This document shows, in pieces, positions 16,510 to 25,736 of a DNA stretch of 64,000 nucleotides (its first letter is position 1; every line of letters starts with the position of its first letter). The notes below the pieces were generated by a model. That model was given only the letters and a program-made list of their open reading frames with translations, did not search any database and had not been told where the DNA came from. The translations under genes were made by a program, and so were the position numbers. Origin of the DNA: JAIPFM01 sp964494325 (GTDB taxonomy: Bacteria > Planctomycetota > Phycisphaerae > Sedimentisphaerales > Anaerobacaceae); contig CAZBTJ010000006.1 in assembly GCA_964494325.1 (NCBI GenBank), positions 7,288-71,287 of the forward strand. The letters are read 5' to 3'.

Positions 16510-17565
16510 ATGAACAAAACGTTTTACGGTAACACAATCCTTCAATGGATGACCGCATTTGCAATTATTATAGGCGCCATTATCCTCGGCAAATGCCTCT
16601 ACTGGCTCATCGGAAAAACCGTCAAAAAACTGGCCGCCAAGACAAAGACCCGACTCGACGACATTCTCGTGGACATGCTGGAAGAACCATGTGTGTTCGC
16701 CATTATCATTTTTGGGACCTGGCATGGCATCAAATTTCTCAACTTGTCGGGCGTAGAAACGACTATTGATAAAGCCTTTCAAGGCCTGATCATCGTAAAT
16801 GCGGCCTGGCTGTTGACCCGGTTGTTTGACGCGTTGGTTGAAGAATACCTCGTCCCCTTTGTGGAGCAGACAGAAAGCGACCTGGATGACCAACTGGTCC
16901 CTGTGATTCGAAAATCCATCAAGCTTTCAGTCTGGACGATTGCCATTATCATGGCCCTGGACAACGCCGGATATGATGTTTTTTCCATACTGGCAGGGCT
17001 GGGTATAGGCGGTCTGGCCTTTGCCCTGGCCGCCCAGGAGACAGTGGGCAATTTTTTCGGCAGCATTGCCATTTTTGTGGATAAACCCTTTAAAGTGGGA
17101 GACCGTATTCAAGTCAGAGGCCATGATGGCGTGGTCACGGCTATCGGTCTCAGGAGCACCAGAATCAAGAGCCGATATGAAGGCCGTATTATTACCATAC
17201 CAAATTCAATGGTCGCAAAGGCCGACATTGTCAACGTGGACACAGAAAATGGACGCCAGGTCTTTTCTGTGTACCGATTGACCCCTGACATGAATGACAA
17301 ACAAATCTCCGCAGCCATGGATTTGCTCAAACATATTGCCAAGACCGACAACGACACTCAGGAAAAGGTTGTCACGGGCTTTTTTGCCATCACAGAGTAT
17401 TCGCGGGACATTATGCTGCTGTACTGGGTCAAGCCCGACGCCTCAAACCTGAAAACACGAACCCGTATTAACCTTGAAATAGTGCGACAGTTTGAAGCCA
17501 ACACGATCGAGCTGGTCAAGAGTAATCCGGTCCATGCCAAGGTGGATCAGGTCGAATTGCTCTGA
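16510..17565 (+). CDS. mscS: MscS family mechanosensitive channel
   Basis: A 351-residue membrane protein with TM segments at about 13-33, 55-75, 90-110 and 138-160. The Gly/Ala-rich pore helix GLGIGGLAFALAAQETVGNFFGSIAIF is followed by the beta domain (KPFKVGDRIQVRGHDGVVTAIGLRSTRIKSRYEGRIITIPNS), the MscS signature. These channels open under membrane tension and release solutes during osmotic downshock. The gene follows the channel-RCK fusion by 80 bases on the same strand. Two different ion channels in tandem suggests a local theme of ion or osmotic homeostasis, although a -10-like box between them allows separate transcription. Confidence 0.93.
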   Translation: MNKTFYGNTILQWMTAFAIIIGAIILGKCLYWLIGKTVKKLAAKTKTRLDDILVDMLEEPCVFAIIIFGTWHGIKFLNLSGVETTIDKAFQGLIIVNAAWLLTRLFDALVEEYLVPFVEQTESDLDDQLVPVIRKSIKLSVWTIAIIMALDNAGYDVFSILAGLGIGGLAFALAAQETVGNFFGSIAIFVDKPFKVGDRIQVRGHDGVVTAIGLRSTRIKSRYEGRIITIPNSMVAKADIVNVDTENGRQVFSVYRLTPDMNDKQISAAMDLLKHIAKTDNDTQEKVVTGFFAITEYSRDIMLLYWVKPDASNLKTRTRINLEIVRQFEANTIELVKSNPVHAKVDQVELL

Positions 17566-17713
17566 TAACCATCCATCTTGATGTAGATATAGCAGTTTCA
17601 CCAGTCCGTTTTTGAGCTGCTATTCTGCAAGAATGAATGCTTTAACCCTATAACAATAAGCTTTTTAGCGATGTAACGATCACTTACCCCATCCACGATA
17701 AGAGATTAATTAT

Positions 17714-17742
17714 TTGAATACTGACATAAATATCGTTATACT
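17714..17742 (+). promoter_or_regulatory. Predicted promoter for the secretin gene
   Basis: TTGAAT (17714-17719), a 17-base spacer and TATACT (17737-17742) give a sigma-70-like promoter, leaving a 5' leader of about 160 bases before the secretin ATG. The remainder of the 346-base gap after mscS shows nothing else. Confidence 0.4.
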
Positions 17743-17911
17743 GGGTGGTTCAGTTCAGGTGGTGAATTCGTGTATGGTGCGTGCAAAACGCAATAAATAA
17801 TCCATACATTCGTAAAATTTCCAGGGAATAGACTATTGATTACAGGCACAAAGCCGTTGAAGTATCGAAAAACTTGTCTATCCCGGATACTCGGAAGGAA
17901 GAACTGTTACC

Positions 17912-20662
17912 ATGACCCAATCGAACGTCAGAATCTGGAACACCAAGTCGACCGAAACATACCCTCTTTGCCTCAAATCAGTATTGTGCTTTGTCCTTAT
18001 GAATCTGATATTCACGCTGATTTTAGACAGTCCTGCGAAAGCACAGGAACCCACAAAGCCTGCGCCTGACAAGGTGTCCGTCTCCTTGCTAATGGTACCT
18101 GTTGAGGCCAATGCCACATCCACTTCGACGGAGGCTAGCGCCGCAATTCCGCGCAAGGAAATCCCTAAACTGACTAAAATGCCAGAAAACACGCAAAATA
18201 TGATCGACACTCTGGGACTGGCAGGCAGGCCTTCAATCCCTGTCAATGCCACAAAACTTGTCACCCTGCCCAAGCTCAGCGCCCTGGAAATTGCTGACCT
18301 GAGTGACCGACTTGAGCTACATCTAAGTACCAAATTGGGATACAGCGCTGCACCGCCTGAATTTTCCGACACATTGCCAAGACCTCCCAGAAGTGTCAAC
18401 GGCATTCGAACGCTCGCCCGTATTGAGGGCAAGAGAGTTCATATTATGCAATTTGGCATGCAGCGATTTGTCTCTCAGCCACCCCAGTGCTGGGCCTTGG
18501 GACTCATAGTCAATCAAGACAATACGCTGGCCGAAAACCCCGTCCTGGCGGAAATCGAAGCGACCATTCCCAAAATGATTGCCGCCTTGAATGACATGCG
18601 AAAAGGCATGGGAATCCGTGACCTGGAGACCAAAATTGTTCAACTCAGCTATGTGGATGCCAAAACTGCTTTGTCCATGCTCCAGGGCATGGGAATCACA
18701 ACCGTCGAGACCCCAGAAAAGATTCCTACCAAGGTAGACTTCAATCAACTGCCTTATGTGGTCAAGGTACCGGAACTTCAAAAGGAGGATACCGGATTAA
18801 TCGGCGGCAAGGGATCCAGTGGAACAATGGGACTATCCTTGACCCCGGGTAATGCCTCTGCCCTGTCGGACAATACAGTGGCCAGCCCCATGACACAAAT
18901 CATGGTGATGTTCCATCCTGCTCATCCTGAACAATTCAGCAGCGTACGACACATGCTGGACACCTTTATTGATCGTCCGGCCAGACAGATCTTTATCGAA
19001 GGCATGGTCCTGGAAATCAGCGAAAAAGGCCTCAAAGACCTCGGTATCAACTGGGCCCTGCATAGCCCTAACCTGAGTTCTCTCTCCCTTACTGGCGGAA
19101 CAACCGATCTTAAAAACGAAACAGCCTATGCAGGCGTGGCCACTAACACCCTGAACATTGGTGTCGATAACACCTCCACATTCCACAATGTAATGAAGGG
19201 CACCATGCCCTGGGATTGGAAGGTCGGTGTTCGCGCTCTAATCCGAAACGGTAAAGCCGAAATTCTCTCACGTCCCAGCATCTTGACACTCAACAATCGC
19301 CAGTCCACCATTCGTGTGGGACGGGACATCCCGATTCTCAGCAGTACTGAGGGGATGAGCAACTACTCCAACAAGCTGGTATTCAAGTTTACATACCTGT
19401 CCACCGGTATTCTATTGAATATCCGACCTAGAATCAACGAAAACGGCACCGAAGTCAGCATGCTCATCGACACGATTGTCTCTGCAGAAGTTCCGGACGA
19501 AGAACTGAAAATCTACTCATCAGACACTAGCCATGTTTTATTAGCCTCGGCACCAACCATCTCCACGCGTCGTGTGCAGACCTATGGACGTATCCGCAAT
19601 AACACGCCCTTCATCATTGGTGGACTCGTATATCGCGAAAAAACCTCGACAGAGGACAAGATTCCAATTCTGGGCAGCTTGCCTGTGGTGGGCGGTTTGT
19701 TCAGGACCAAGAGAACCGCAATGACCAAGCAGGAAGTAATCATTGTACTCACCCCCTATATTCTCCCTGAAAAGAAACTCATTCCCCGGTCCTTGCCCAA
19801 GGACGAAGATCTCTTTGACAGCTTTGGTCACGAACTCTTCCGGGATTCCTATCGTATTCGTGCTGAAGACGTGTTTGACCTGACATTCCTCCTGGAAAAT
19901 GCCCGTATCCTCACCTACAGGAACAAGGCAAGGCTGGCAGTCACAAAGAATTTCCGTCTCGGTGCCCAGGAACCATTCAAGACCTTTGTGGAAAACAGTA
20001 TCCCAGGCGAACCTATCCTGGTAGCTCGTATGATTTACGAAGTGATCAAACGTTTGAGTCTTGATGCAAGCGTTCTCCCTGACCGCATCATTTACCTGGA
20101 AAGTCAACAAGAAGCCGGTGGCTATAACGTCCAGTTCCTCGAAAGATTCTTGGAAAACATCAGTAAAGGCAAGTTCACCGATCTTGGGGACAAAGCAGTG
20201 GCCATCACCTTCCTCGGCGACGCCTCTCATGCAGATAGTAAGCTAAAGACGCAATCCACGCCAGAGGTCAGTTTGGTCGACTGTGCGGATCGAGAAGTCT
20301 GGGGCAAGCTCCTCTGGGAACTCAACCAGCCAACTGAGAACGGTCAACCACGCCACACCGTATTGATTCAAGATGGATCTGATATTGTGCGTTTGCGTCG
20401 TGCCATGGCCTTGAAGAAGATCATCACACTCAATGGCGGCTCTGATCAGATGCTCCTCAAGAATTTCAGTGTCGGAAAAGTCCTACTCATGCCTGAAATG
20501 AGAGAAGACCAGACCCATCTCATTGATGCTGAAGCTGCGATGTTCTTTTACTACACAGAGCACTACTATGCTGAGTCGCTCAAGGTCATTGAAGAGCAAC
20601 TTAATAAACTTGAACTGGAACTGCAGAAACCTGCCATTAAAATCCTGGTAGAGTCAGAATAA
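17912..20662 (+). CDS. Secretin (type II/III family) with long C-terminal extension
   Basis: A 916-residue exported protein with a signal peptide at about 20-46. After a low-complexity region there is an N-type domain (IVQLSYVDAKTALSMLQGMGI, about 238-258) and a second one around 325-370. The secretin homology region (about 365-620) contains VGVRALIRNGKAEILSRPSILTLNNRQSTIRVG and the C-terminal signature PFIIGGLVYREK...KIPILGSLPVVGGLF...QEVIIVLTPYIL. Secretins form the outer-membrane gate of type II secretion and type IV pili. A further 295 residues (622-916) after the secretin core match nothing I recognise and are rich in helices; normal secretins end in a short S-domain. No GspE/F/G partners are nearby, so the gate works with components encoded elsewhere. 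GGAAGGA lies upstream of the ATG. Confidence 0.88.
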   Translation: MTQSNVRIWNTKSTETYPLCLKSVLCFVLMNLIFTLILDSPAKAQEPTKPAPDKVSVSLLMVPVEANATSTSTEASAAIPRKEIPKLTKMPENTQNMIDTLGLAGRPSIPVNATKLVTLPKLSALEIADLSDRLELHLSTKLGYSAAPPEFSDTLPRPPRSVNGIRTLARIEGKRVHIMQFGMQRFVSQPPQCWALGLIVNQDNTLAENPVLAEIEATIPKMIAALNDMRKGMGIRDLETKIVQLSYVDAKTALSMLQGMGITTVETPEKIPTKVDFNQLPYVVKVPELQKEDTGLIGGKGSSGTMGLSLTPGNASALSDNTVASPMTQIMVMFHPAHPEQFSSVRHMLDTFIDRPARQIFIEGMVLEISEKGLKDLGINWALHSPNLSSLSLTGGTTDLKNETAYAGVATNTLNIGVDNTSTFHNVMKGTMPWDWKVGVRALIRNGKAEILSRPSILTLNNRQSTIRVGRDIPILSSTEGMSNYSNKLVFKFTYLSTGILLNIRPRINENGTEVSMLIDTIVSAEVPDEELKIYSSDTSHVLLASAPTISTRRVQTYGRIRNNTPFIIGGLVYREKTSTEDKIPILGSLPVVGGLFRTKRTAMTKQEVIIVLTPYILPEKKLIPRSLPKDEDLFDSFGHELFRDSYRIRAEDVFDLTFLLENARILTYRNKARLAVTKNFRLGAQEPFKTFVENSIPGEPILVARMIYEVIKRLSLDASVLPDRIIYLESQQEAGGYNVQFLERFLENISKGKFTDLGDKAVAITFLGDASHADSKLKTQSTPEVSLVDCADREVWGKLLWELNQPTENGQPRHTVLIQDGSDIVRLRRAMALKKIITLNGGSDQMLLKNFSVGKVLLMPEMREDQTHLIDAEAAMFFYYTEHYYAESLKVIEEQLNKLELELQKPAIKILVESE

Positions 20663-20671
20663 AGCCATTAA

Positions 20672-20836
20672 CTAGTGCTTTGTCACACAAGAAATTTAGG
20701 ATTGATGCGACGCACTCAATGGGTAGATACAAGGAAGAAACCGCAGGCCTGCTGTGGCAGGTCGAGAATTTCTGACGCAGTAGATGCCCGTTGACTGCGA
20801 GCAGCATCCTAAACTTAATTATTGACACAGCACTAG
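20672..20836. mobile_element. 165-bp MITE-like imperfect palindrome
   Basis: The element starts CTAGTGCTTTGTCA and ends TGACACAGCACTAG; these termini are inverted repeats with one mismatch. The inverted symmetry continues inward: TTTAGGAT near 20695 matches ATCCTAAA near 20808, and GATGCGACGCACTCAATGGG matches the complement of CCCGTTGACTGCGAGCAGCATC. No coding capacity. It looks like a non-autonomous insertion (MITE) or a large structured RNA element placed just after the secretin gene. Its last two bases overlap the following terminator stem. Confidence 0.65.
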
Positions 20837-20878
20837 GCTCCATGGGACACTTTCAAGGTGTCCCATGGAGCCTTTTTT
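20835..20878 (+). terminator. Strong rho-independent terminator after the secretin gene
   Basis: A perfect 16-bp stem (20835-20850 with 20858-20873, AGGCTCCATGGGACAC) closes a 7-base loop and is followed by a T-run (20873-20878). It lies downstream of the secretin gene, beyond the MITE-like element. Confidence 0.88.
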
Positions 20879-20929
20879 GTCAGACAACATCCATTGATTC
20901 TTCTCCCAAATTCCCTGTGCGTTCATAAT

Positions 20930-20958
20930 TTGCATTATTGCGCAATCTCGGTTACACT
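20930..20958 (+). promoter_or_regulatory. Predicted promoter of the xylanase-esterase gene with internal palindrome
   Basis: TTGCAT (20930-20935), a 17-base spacer and TACACT (20953-20958) lie about 45 bases before the ATG. The spacer contains the perfect 10-base palindrome ATTGCGCAAT (20937-20946), a possible operator for a transcription factor. Inferred from sequence only. Confidence 0.4.
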
Positions 20959-21002
20959 GTCAATCTAGAGTTCTAACCCTTCACCCAGTAACAGGAGTTT
21001 AC

Positions 21003-23123
21003 ATGCATGCAAAAAGACTGACCCTCTGGACCTGTATCTGTGTTTTTCTGGTCGTAGGCCCCCTTTTTGCAGGGGAGCCTGGGTGGAAAACAGATGCCAA
21101 TGCACGCATAAATAACCTCCGCAAACGTATACTCCACATCCAAATTCTTGACAACTCAGGAACCCCCGTCCCGAACACATCTATCGCTCTAAAACAAACA
21201 CGAAAAAGCTTTCCCTTCGGCGCAGCCATGAGCAAAGCCGTACTGACCAATGAAAACTACGCCCGTTTCTTCAAAGAGCACTTCAACTGGGCAGTCTTTG
21301 AAAACGAATCTAAATGGTATAGTACAGAGCGAAAGATGGGTCATGTAAGTTATGCACAAGCTGATGCCATGTTTGACTGGTGCCAGTCCAATGATATACC
21401 GGTAAGAGGGCACTGTCTTTATTGGGCACCCAAAAAATGGCAACCTAAATGGCTCCCTAAACTTGACTCTGCCAGCATACATCAAGCCGTAAAACAACGT
21501 ATGAACAGTGCAGTGCCCCACTTCCGCAACAGATTCGTTCACTGGGACATCAACAACGAAACGCTGCACGGCTCATTCTACAAAGATCACTGCGGTGACA
21601 ACATTCGCACTTGGATGTTTAAGCAGGCCCATGTACTGGATCCCAATGCTGTGCTGTTTGTCAATGAATTCAACATCCTATCCGTGGATCAGAGTTTTGA
21701 GACTGTCCAGTTGGACGACTACGTGCAGCATATTCGCCAATTGATAAATCAAGACGCCCCGATTGGAGGCATTGGCGTTCAAGGTCACATCTGGAACGAA
21801 GACATCCTGGCAACCCCTTATGTCATTAAACAACGACTTGACAAACTCGCCACACTGGGTCTGCCCATTTGGATTACAGAATTTGACGTGGCCCAAACAG
21901 ATGCCGAGAAAAATGCAGACCTCCTGGAACTCGTTTACAGAACTGCGTACAGCCATCCAGCGGTCGAAGGTATTACGATGTGGGCATTCTGGTCAGAAGC
22001 CTCCTGGCGAGGTCCCAATGCCTCTCTGGCCACAAAGGACTGGTCCTTGAATGCAGCCGGTAAACGTTACGAAGCCTTGATGAAAGAGTGGTCAACCCAG
22101 GTGTCAGGTGCCACGGACGAAAATGGTATATTGACATGTCACGCCTTTCCTGGAGACTACAATGTCACGGTGGTGGCCGGCCAAGCTATGCCAAAAAAAA
22201 AGAACTTCACATTGAACAGAAAACCTGCATCGCAAACCATAGACATCACCGTAACACCATGTCAGCCTGACCAGGTGATCGAGCTGTGGCCCACCAAAAT
22301 CCCTGGCAATATCACATCTGAAAACTTCGAAACTCGCTCGCTGAGAAACCATGAAGTGCGATACAAACGTGTGTGCAAACCTTCATTAGACCTGTATCTC
22401 CCCGACAACGTCCAGGCGCCCACAGGCGCGGTGGTCATCTGCCCGGGAGGCGGATATGGCGGACTGGCCTACAGCCACGAAGGCATCTGGATGGCTCAGG
22501 CTTTCAACCAATTGGGGCTGGCCGCAGCCGTGGTCAAGTATCGCTTGCCTGACGACCGGGTCATGACCGAACGCCACAAACGCCCCCTTCAGGATGCACA
22601 GCGTGCCATGCAAATTTTGCACACCCATGCCAAGGCATGGAAGATTGATCCTGACCGCATTGGCGTTATGGGCTTTTCAGCCGGCGGTCACCTGGCAGCC
22701 TCTGTGTCCACACACTTCAAAGATGTGCTTGTGGACCAAGCCACTCAAGATCAGGTCAAGCCCGACTTTTCACTCTTGATTTATCCGGTCATATCGTTCA
22801 ATCCAGACATCATGCACCAGGGCACTCGCAACAACCTCATCGGGGCGAATGCGTCTGCTAAACAAGTCACGTATTACTCGAACGAAAAACAGGTCAGCAA
22901 AGACATGGCGCCCGTGTGCCTGGTGCACGCCTCCAATGACAGGAGCGTCAAGGTTGAGAACTCACTGGTCTTTTATGAGACTTTGAGACAACATGGTGTC
23001 CCGGCAGAGCTCACTATCCTTGACGAGGGGGGGCATGGCTTTGGCCTACGTCCGGGCAGCCGCATGAATCGATGGTTCAAATCCGTTGAGAGTTTTCTCA
23101 TCGGTCACAACATAATTAATTAA
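21003..23123 (+). CDS. Bifunctional GH10 xylanase / acetyl-xylan-esterase-like hydrolase
   Basis: A 706-residue exported enzyme with signal peptide about 1-22. Residues about 35-365 are a GH10 endo-beta-1,4-xylanase. The acid/base Glu186 is in HWDINNE (180-186) and the nucleophile Glu293 in WITEFD (290-295). A small beta-sandwich linker of the carboxypeptidase-regulatory type follows (about 366-430). Residues about 450-706 are an alpha/beta-hydrolase of the BD-FAE/acetyl-xylan-esterase group, with oxyanion motif CPGGGYGG, nucleophile Ser559 in GFSAGGH, an Asp in NDRSVKVENS and a His in GGHGF. The fusion would cut the xylan backbone and remove acetyl side groups. RidA follows 14 bases later. 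It lies beside GH97 and GH57 genes in a carbohydrate-degrading neighbourhood. Confidence 0.9.
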   Translation: MHAKRLTLWTCICVFLVVGPLFAGEPGWKTDANARINNLRKRILHIQILDNSGTPVPNTSIALKQTRKSFPFGAAMSKAVLTNENYARFFKEHFNWAVFENESKWYSTERKMGHVSYAQADAMFDWCQSNDIPVRGHCLYWAPKKWQPKWLPKLDSASIHQAVKQRMNSAVPHFRNRFVHWDINNETLHGSFYKDHCGDNIRTWMFKQAHVLDPNAVLFVNEFNILSVDQSFETVQLDDYVQHIRQLINQDAPIGGIGVQGHIWNEDILATPYVIKQRLDKLATLGLPIWITEFDVAQTDAEKNADLLELVYRTAYSHPAVEGITMWAFWSEASWRGPNASLATKDWSLNAAGKRYEALMKEWSTQVSGATDENGILTCHAFPGDYNVTVVAGQAMPKKKNFTLNRKPASQTIDITVTPCQPDQVIELWPTKIPGNITSENFETRSLRNHEVRYKRVCKPSLDLYLPDNVQAPTGAVVICPGGGYGGLAYSHEGIWMAQAFNQLGLAAAVVKYRLPDDRVMTERHKRPLQDAQRAMQILHTHAKAWKIDPDRIGVMGFSAGGHLAASVSTHFKDVLVDQATQDQVKPDFSLLIYPVISFNPDIMHQGTRNNLIGANASAKQVTYYSNEKQVSKDMAPVCLVHASNDRSVKVENSLVFYETLRQHGVPAELTILDEGGHGFGLRPGSRMNRWFKSVESFLIGHNIIN

Positions 23124-23137
23124 TAAGGAGAAACACT

Positions 23138-23515
23138 ATGAAAGTCATTGAATCACCAGAAGCACCGGAAGCGATTGGTCCGTACAGCCAGGCGATCCGT
23201 GCCCACCGCATGGTCTTTTGCTCAGGGCAACTGGGCTTAAACCCTGAGACAGGGCAACTTGCCGGTCCTGACGTAGCAACACAAACACGTCAAGCGCTGA
23301 GCAACCTGGAAGCCGTTCTAAAAAAATCAGGCCTCACACTGGAACATGTCGCTAAGACCACGGTATACGTAGCAGACATGAACGATTTCCCAGAAATAAA
23401 TGCCATCTACGCCGAAGCCTTTGGGGCACACAAACCAGCCAGAGCCACAATCCAGGTCGCCAGACTCCCCTTGGACGGCCTCGTCGAAATTGACGCCATT
23501 GCAGTAGGTTGTTAA
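23138..23515 (+). CDS. ridA: RidA family enamine/imine deaminase
   Basis: A 125-residue protein with the YjgF/RidA fold: AIGPYSQAIRAHRMVFCSGQLGL, TRQALSNLEAVLKKSGLTLEHVAKTTVYVADMNDF, and the C-terminal signature ARATIQVARLPLDGLVEIDAIAV, whose Arg contacts the substrate carboxylate. RidA hydrolyses reactive enamine/imine intermediates from PLP enzymes. Full length. It follows the xylanase-esterase by 14 bases with GGAG ahead of its ATG, an unexpected partner for a polysaccharide enzyme. Confidence 0.95.
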   Translation: MKVIESPEAPEAIGPYSQAIRAHRMVFCSGQLGLNPETGQLAGPDVATQTRQALSNLEAVLKKSGLTLEHVAKTTVYVADMNDFPEINAIYAEAFGAHKPARATIQVARLPLDGLVEIDAIAVGC

Positions 23516-23527
23516 GGATCTCAACGA

Positions 23528-23562
23528 AGCCGTAACAGTCCATCTACTGGACTGTTGCGGCT
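23528..23562 (+). terminator. Hairpin after ridA
   Basis: A 15-bp stem with a single G-U pair (23528-23542 with 23548-23562) and a 5-base loop starts 13 bases past the ridA stop. No T-tract follows, so it may be a weak or factor-assisted terminator or an mRNA-stabilising hairpin. Confidence 0.55.
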
Positions 23563-23968
23563 AGGGCATCATCACAGAAATTTTCTTCCTCCAGCCTCCC
23601 CCCCACTGCCATCACGAACCATCTTGGCTTTATGTAGGAAACCTTATAGTATAGACAAAGACTTACGCGGTTCTTCATCTTGTTTCACCGGGTATACAAT
23701 TGCGTTGAGCAATCAAAAGCTGTACACTGATTTGTTCGAAGGTGGTAGCTCAATCGTTTAACAATGATAGGAAATCGAATGAGTCAAATATTGGGTAAGG
23801 TGGCAGCCATGCCGTTGAAGGTGCTGTGGCTTGTGATAGCTGTGGTGCCAGGACTTCATGTTTCGGAGTGGTTAATGGCATGGATCTCTCACCCTAACGA
23901 AATACCACTCCTACCCTGAAACAGGTTAAGCGAACAAAACAACTCATCAATTGCGAAAAGGATGCCCC
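23563..23968. other. Noncoding stretch between ridA and the S4-domain gene
   Basis: About 400 bases with only short, low-quality open frames on either strand. A weak inverted repeat (GTTTCGGAGTGGT near 23860 and ACCACTCC...CTGAAAC near 23906) is the only structure seen. AAAAGGA just before 23969 is the ribosome site of the next gene. Confidence 0.4.
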
Positions 23969-24220
23969 ATGCCAGGACCCATAGCCCAAATAGCCATTAA
24001 TTTGGAACCGATCGACCTGAACAAGCTACTGAAGCTAGACAATATTGTCAGCGGTGGAGGAGAAGCCAAACTCCTTATTTCAGAACGCGGGGTCAAGGTG
24101 AACGGAGAAGTGGAAACACGCAAACGTAAGAAAATCATGGCTGGAGATATTGTCGAATATCTCGACAGAACCATTCAAGTGGTTCTGAAAACACGGCCAG
24201 ATCAAGGGCCAACCCCTTAA
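23969..24220 (+). CDS. Small S4-domain RNA-binding protein (YbcJ-like)
   Basis: An 83-residue protein. It contains the compact S4 fold IDLNKLLKLDNIVSGGGEAKLLISERGVKVNGEVETRKRKKIMAGDIVEY, nearly identical in layout to the YbcJ family of small RNA-binding proteins linked to ribosome function. The frame opens at a TTG (23951), but the ATG at 23969 with AAAAGGA six bases upstream is preferred. It is convergent with the PQQ-propeller gene across a hairpin. Confidence 0.85.
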   Translation: MPGPIAQIAINLEPIDLNKLLKLDNIVSGGGEAKLLISERGVKVNGEVETRKRKKIMAGDIVEYLDRTIQVVLKTRPDQGPTP

Positions 24221-24222
24221 GA

Positions 24223-24274
24223 TTCACCGTTCACGGATATAAGAAGGCCTCTTCTGCTAACCGTAAACGGCGAA
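24223..24274. terminator. Nested hairpin between convergent genes
   Basis: The outer arms TTCACCGTTCACGG (24223-24236) and CCGTAAACGGCGAA (24261-24274) pair with two non-Watson-Crick positions. An inner AGAAG/CTTCT stem (24242-24255) sits within the loop. It lies between the convergent S4 and PQQ genes and could stop transcription from both sides; no strong T-tract. Confidence 0.45.
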
Positions 24275-24283
24275 CCTGCTTTG

Positions 24284-25585
24284 TTATCTGGGTTGAGGTT
24301 TGAGTGCAATACAATACAGGAAACGATTGGATCGCATGTAGATCTTACTACTGCTCACAGCAGGTGATCCATTAAAGTCACTCTCATCCGAAGCAAGGCT
24401 GTTGCGAGCCAGTATTCTAAATCTGGGTTTGGCTGGCAACACAAAAGCCTCGCCTTTACGCGAGACGGCATAGATTCGCCCTTCTGCTTCTATGACAGAG
24501 GCATACACCGCAAAACGCCCTGCGCCAGGCAGATTCCGTGTGTATTCAAGCTTCCCAGTTTTCATGTTTTGACAGCAGGCTTTTCCGCTGGAATCGACCC
24601 AATATAGATGCTCGCCGACAACCACAGGGGACGGTCCAGAGACCGCATCCTTGCCGGACCAGACCACATGCGTCTTGGTAACATCACCCCGACCACCCAA
24701 GCGAATTGCCATCCCCATGAGAGATCCCGGGCCACCGCCATACGCATACACAACATCATCCACCACCACGGGTGTGCTCAGGGTGCTGTCTTTCATGCTC
24801 GTATTCACGGTCCAGAGTTGCTCACCTGTATCGAGGGCCAGGCCCCAGACTTGCGTGGGTAAAACAAGAATCAGTTCAGTGGCGTTATTGCTCAGATGGG
24901 CAACGACTGGTGTACCATAGATCAGCCCTGTTTTGGAGAGATCTTTTTCCCACACAGGCTGGCCCGTGATCTTATTCAAGGCAATAAGTTTCTTACTCTC
25001 ATCCCATGCATTGACAATCAACAGATCTTTGTGCAATACAAGACTCGTGGCGGAACCCCATTTCTTTTTATCTGACCCGGTTCCCACATTCGCTTGCCAA
25101 AGCACCTTGCCGTTGAGGTCATAGGCAAATATGCCGTTCTTCCCCAAAAACACATAGAGATGCCGACTATCCGATACCGGGGTACTGCTGGCGTATCCAT
25201 GTTCTCGTAACATGCCTTTGTAGGGTAACTCCGGCTGTACTGCTTTGTAAGATCGCTTCCAGAGCGGTTGACCATTTGATCCCTTGTAACACAACACATG
25301 GCGTTCAAGCTGGTTGGGATCACCAGGATTATCCTTGTCTAAACCATAGCCCGAATAGCAGGTCACATAGACTCGACCTCTGACCACAATGGGACTGGAA
25401 GAACCAAACCCAGGCAAGACCGCTTTCCAGGACAGGTTCTCCGTGTCACTCCAACGCTGTGGCACGTGGGTTTCTGGCGATCGTCCCTGATACGCCCCAC
25501 CGCGAAATCCGGGCCAGTCTTTGGCATCAACCAGGTTGGCACACATCACCATCAGAACGAGGATACCCCATGATTTCAAATTCAT
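24284..25585 (-). CDS. Secreted PQQ-like beta-propeller protein
   Basis: A 433-residue protein with signal peptide about 1-21 (MNLKSWGILVLMVMCANLVDA). It begins KDWPGFRGGAYQGRSPE, the usual opening of planctomycete PQQ-binding-like propeller proteins. Repeated blade motifs follow: NLSWKAVLPGFGSSSPIVVRGRVYVTCY, GKVLWQANVG, GQPVWEKDLS, GEQLWTVNTS. No catalytic Ca/PQQ-binding residues typical of alcohol dehydrogenases were identified, so it is probably a non-enzymatic or unknown-function propeller in the periplasm or outside. AAAGGAG lies eight bases ahead of the ATG. Single gene, divergent from the GH97 gene. Confidence 0.85.
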   Translation of the reverse strand: MNLKSWGILVLMVMCANLVDAKDWPGFRGGAYQGRSPETHVPQRWSDTENLSWKAVLPGFGSSSPIVVRGRVYVTCYSGYGLDKDNPGDPNQLERHVLCYKGSNGQPLWKRSYKAVQPELPYKGMLREHGYASSTPVSDSRHLYVFLGKNGIFAYDLNGKVLWQANVGTGSDKKKWGSATSLVLHKDLLIVNAWDESKKLIALNKITGQPVWEKDLSKTGLIYGTPVVAHLSNNATELILVLPTQVWGLALDTGEQLWTVNTSMKDSTLSTPVVVDDVVYAYGGGPGSLMGMAIRLGGRGDVTKTHVVWSGKDAVSGPSPVVVGEHLYWVDSSGKACCQNMKTGKLEYTRNLPGAGRFAVYASVIEAEGRIYAVSRKGEAFVLPAKPRFRILARNSLASDESDFNGSPAVSSSKIYMRSNRFLYCIALKPQPR

Positions 25586-25673
25586 CTGCTAGACTCCTTT
25601 CTATTGAGCATAATTCCAGCATTATGGCCGGTTTTGAGATGCTGGTCAAGACATGATGCCCTGAGCATCGCGC

Positions 25674-25702
25674 TTGACGTCAAAAGTGTTTCATCGTATA
25701 AC
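25674..25702 (+). promoter_or_regulatory. Predicted sigma-70-type promoter of the first GH97 gene
   Basis: TTGACG (25674-25679), a 17-base spacer and TATAAC (25697-25702) lie 35 bases before the ATG, with TCTGGAG as ribosome site. Close to consensus. Confidence 0.6.
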
Positions 25703-25736
25703 AGCCCACTACTATTGTTAATCTGGAGTTTTTATC

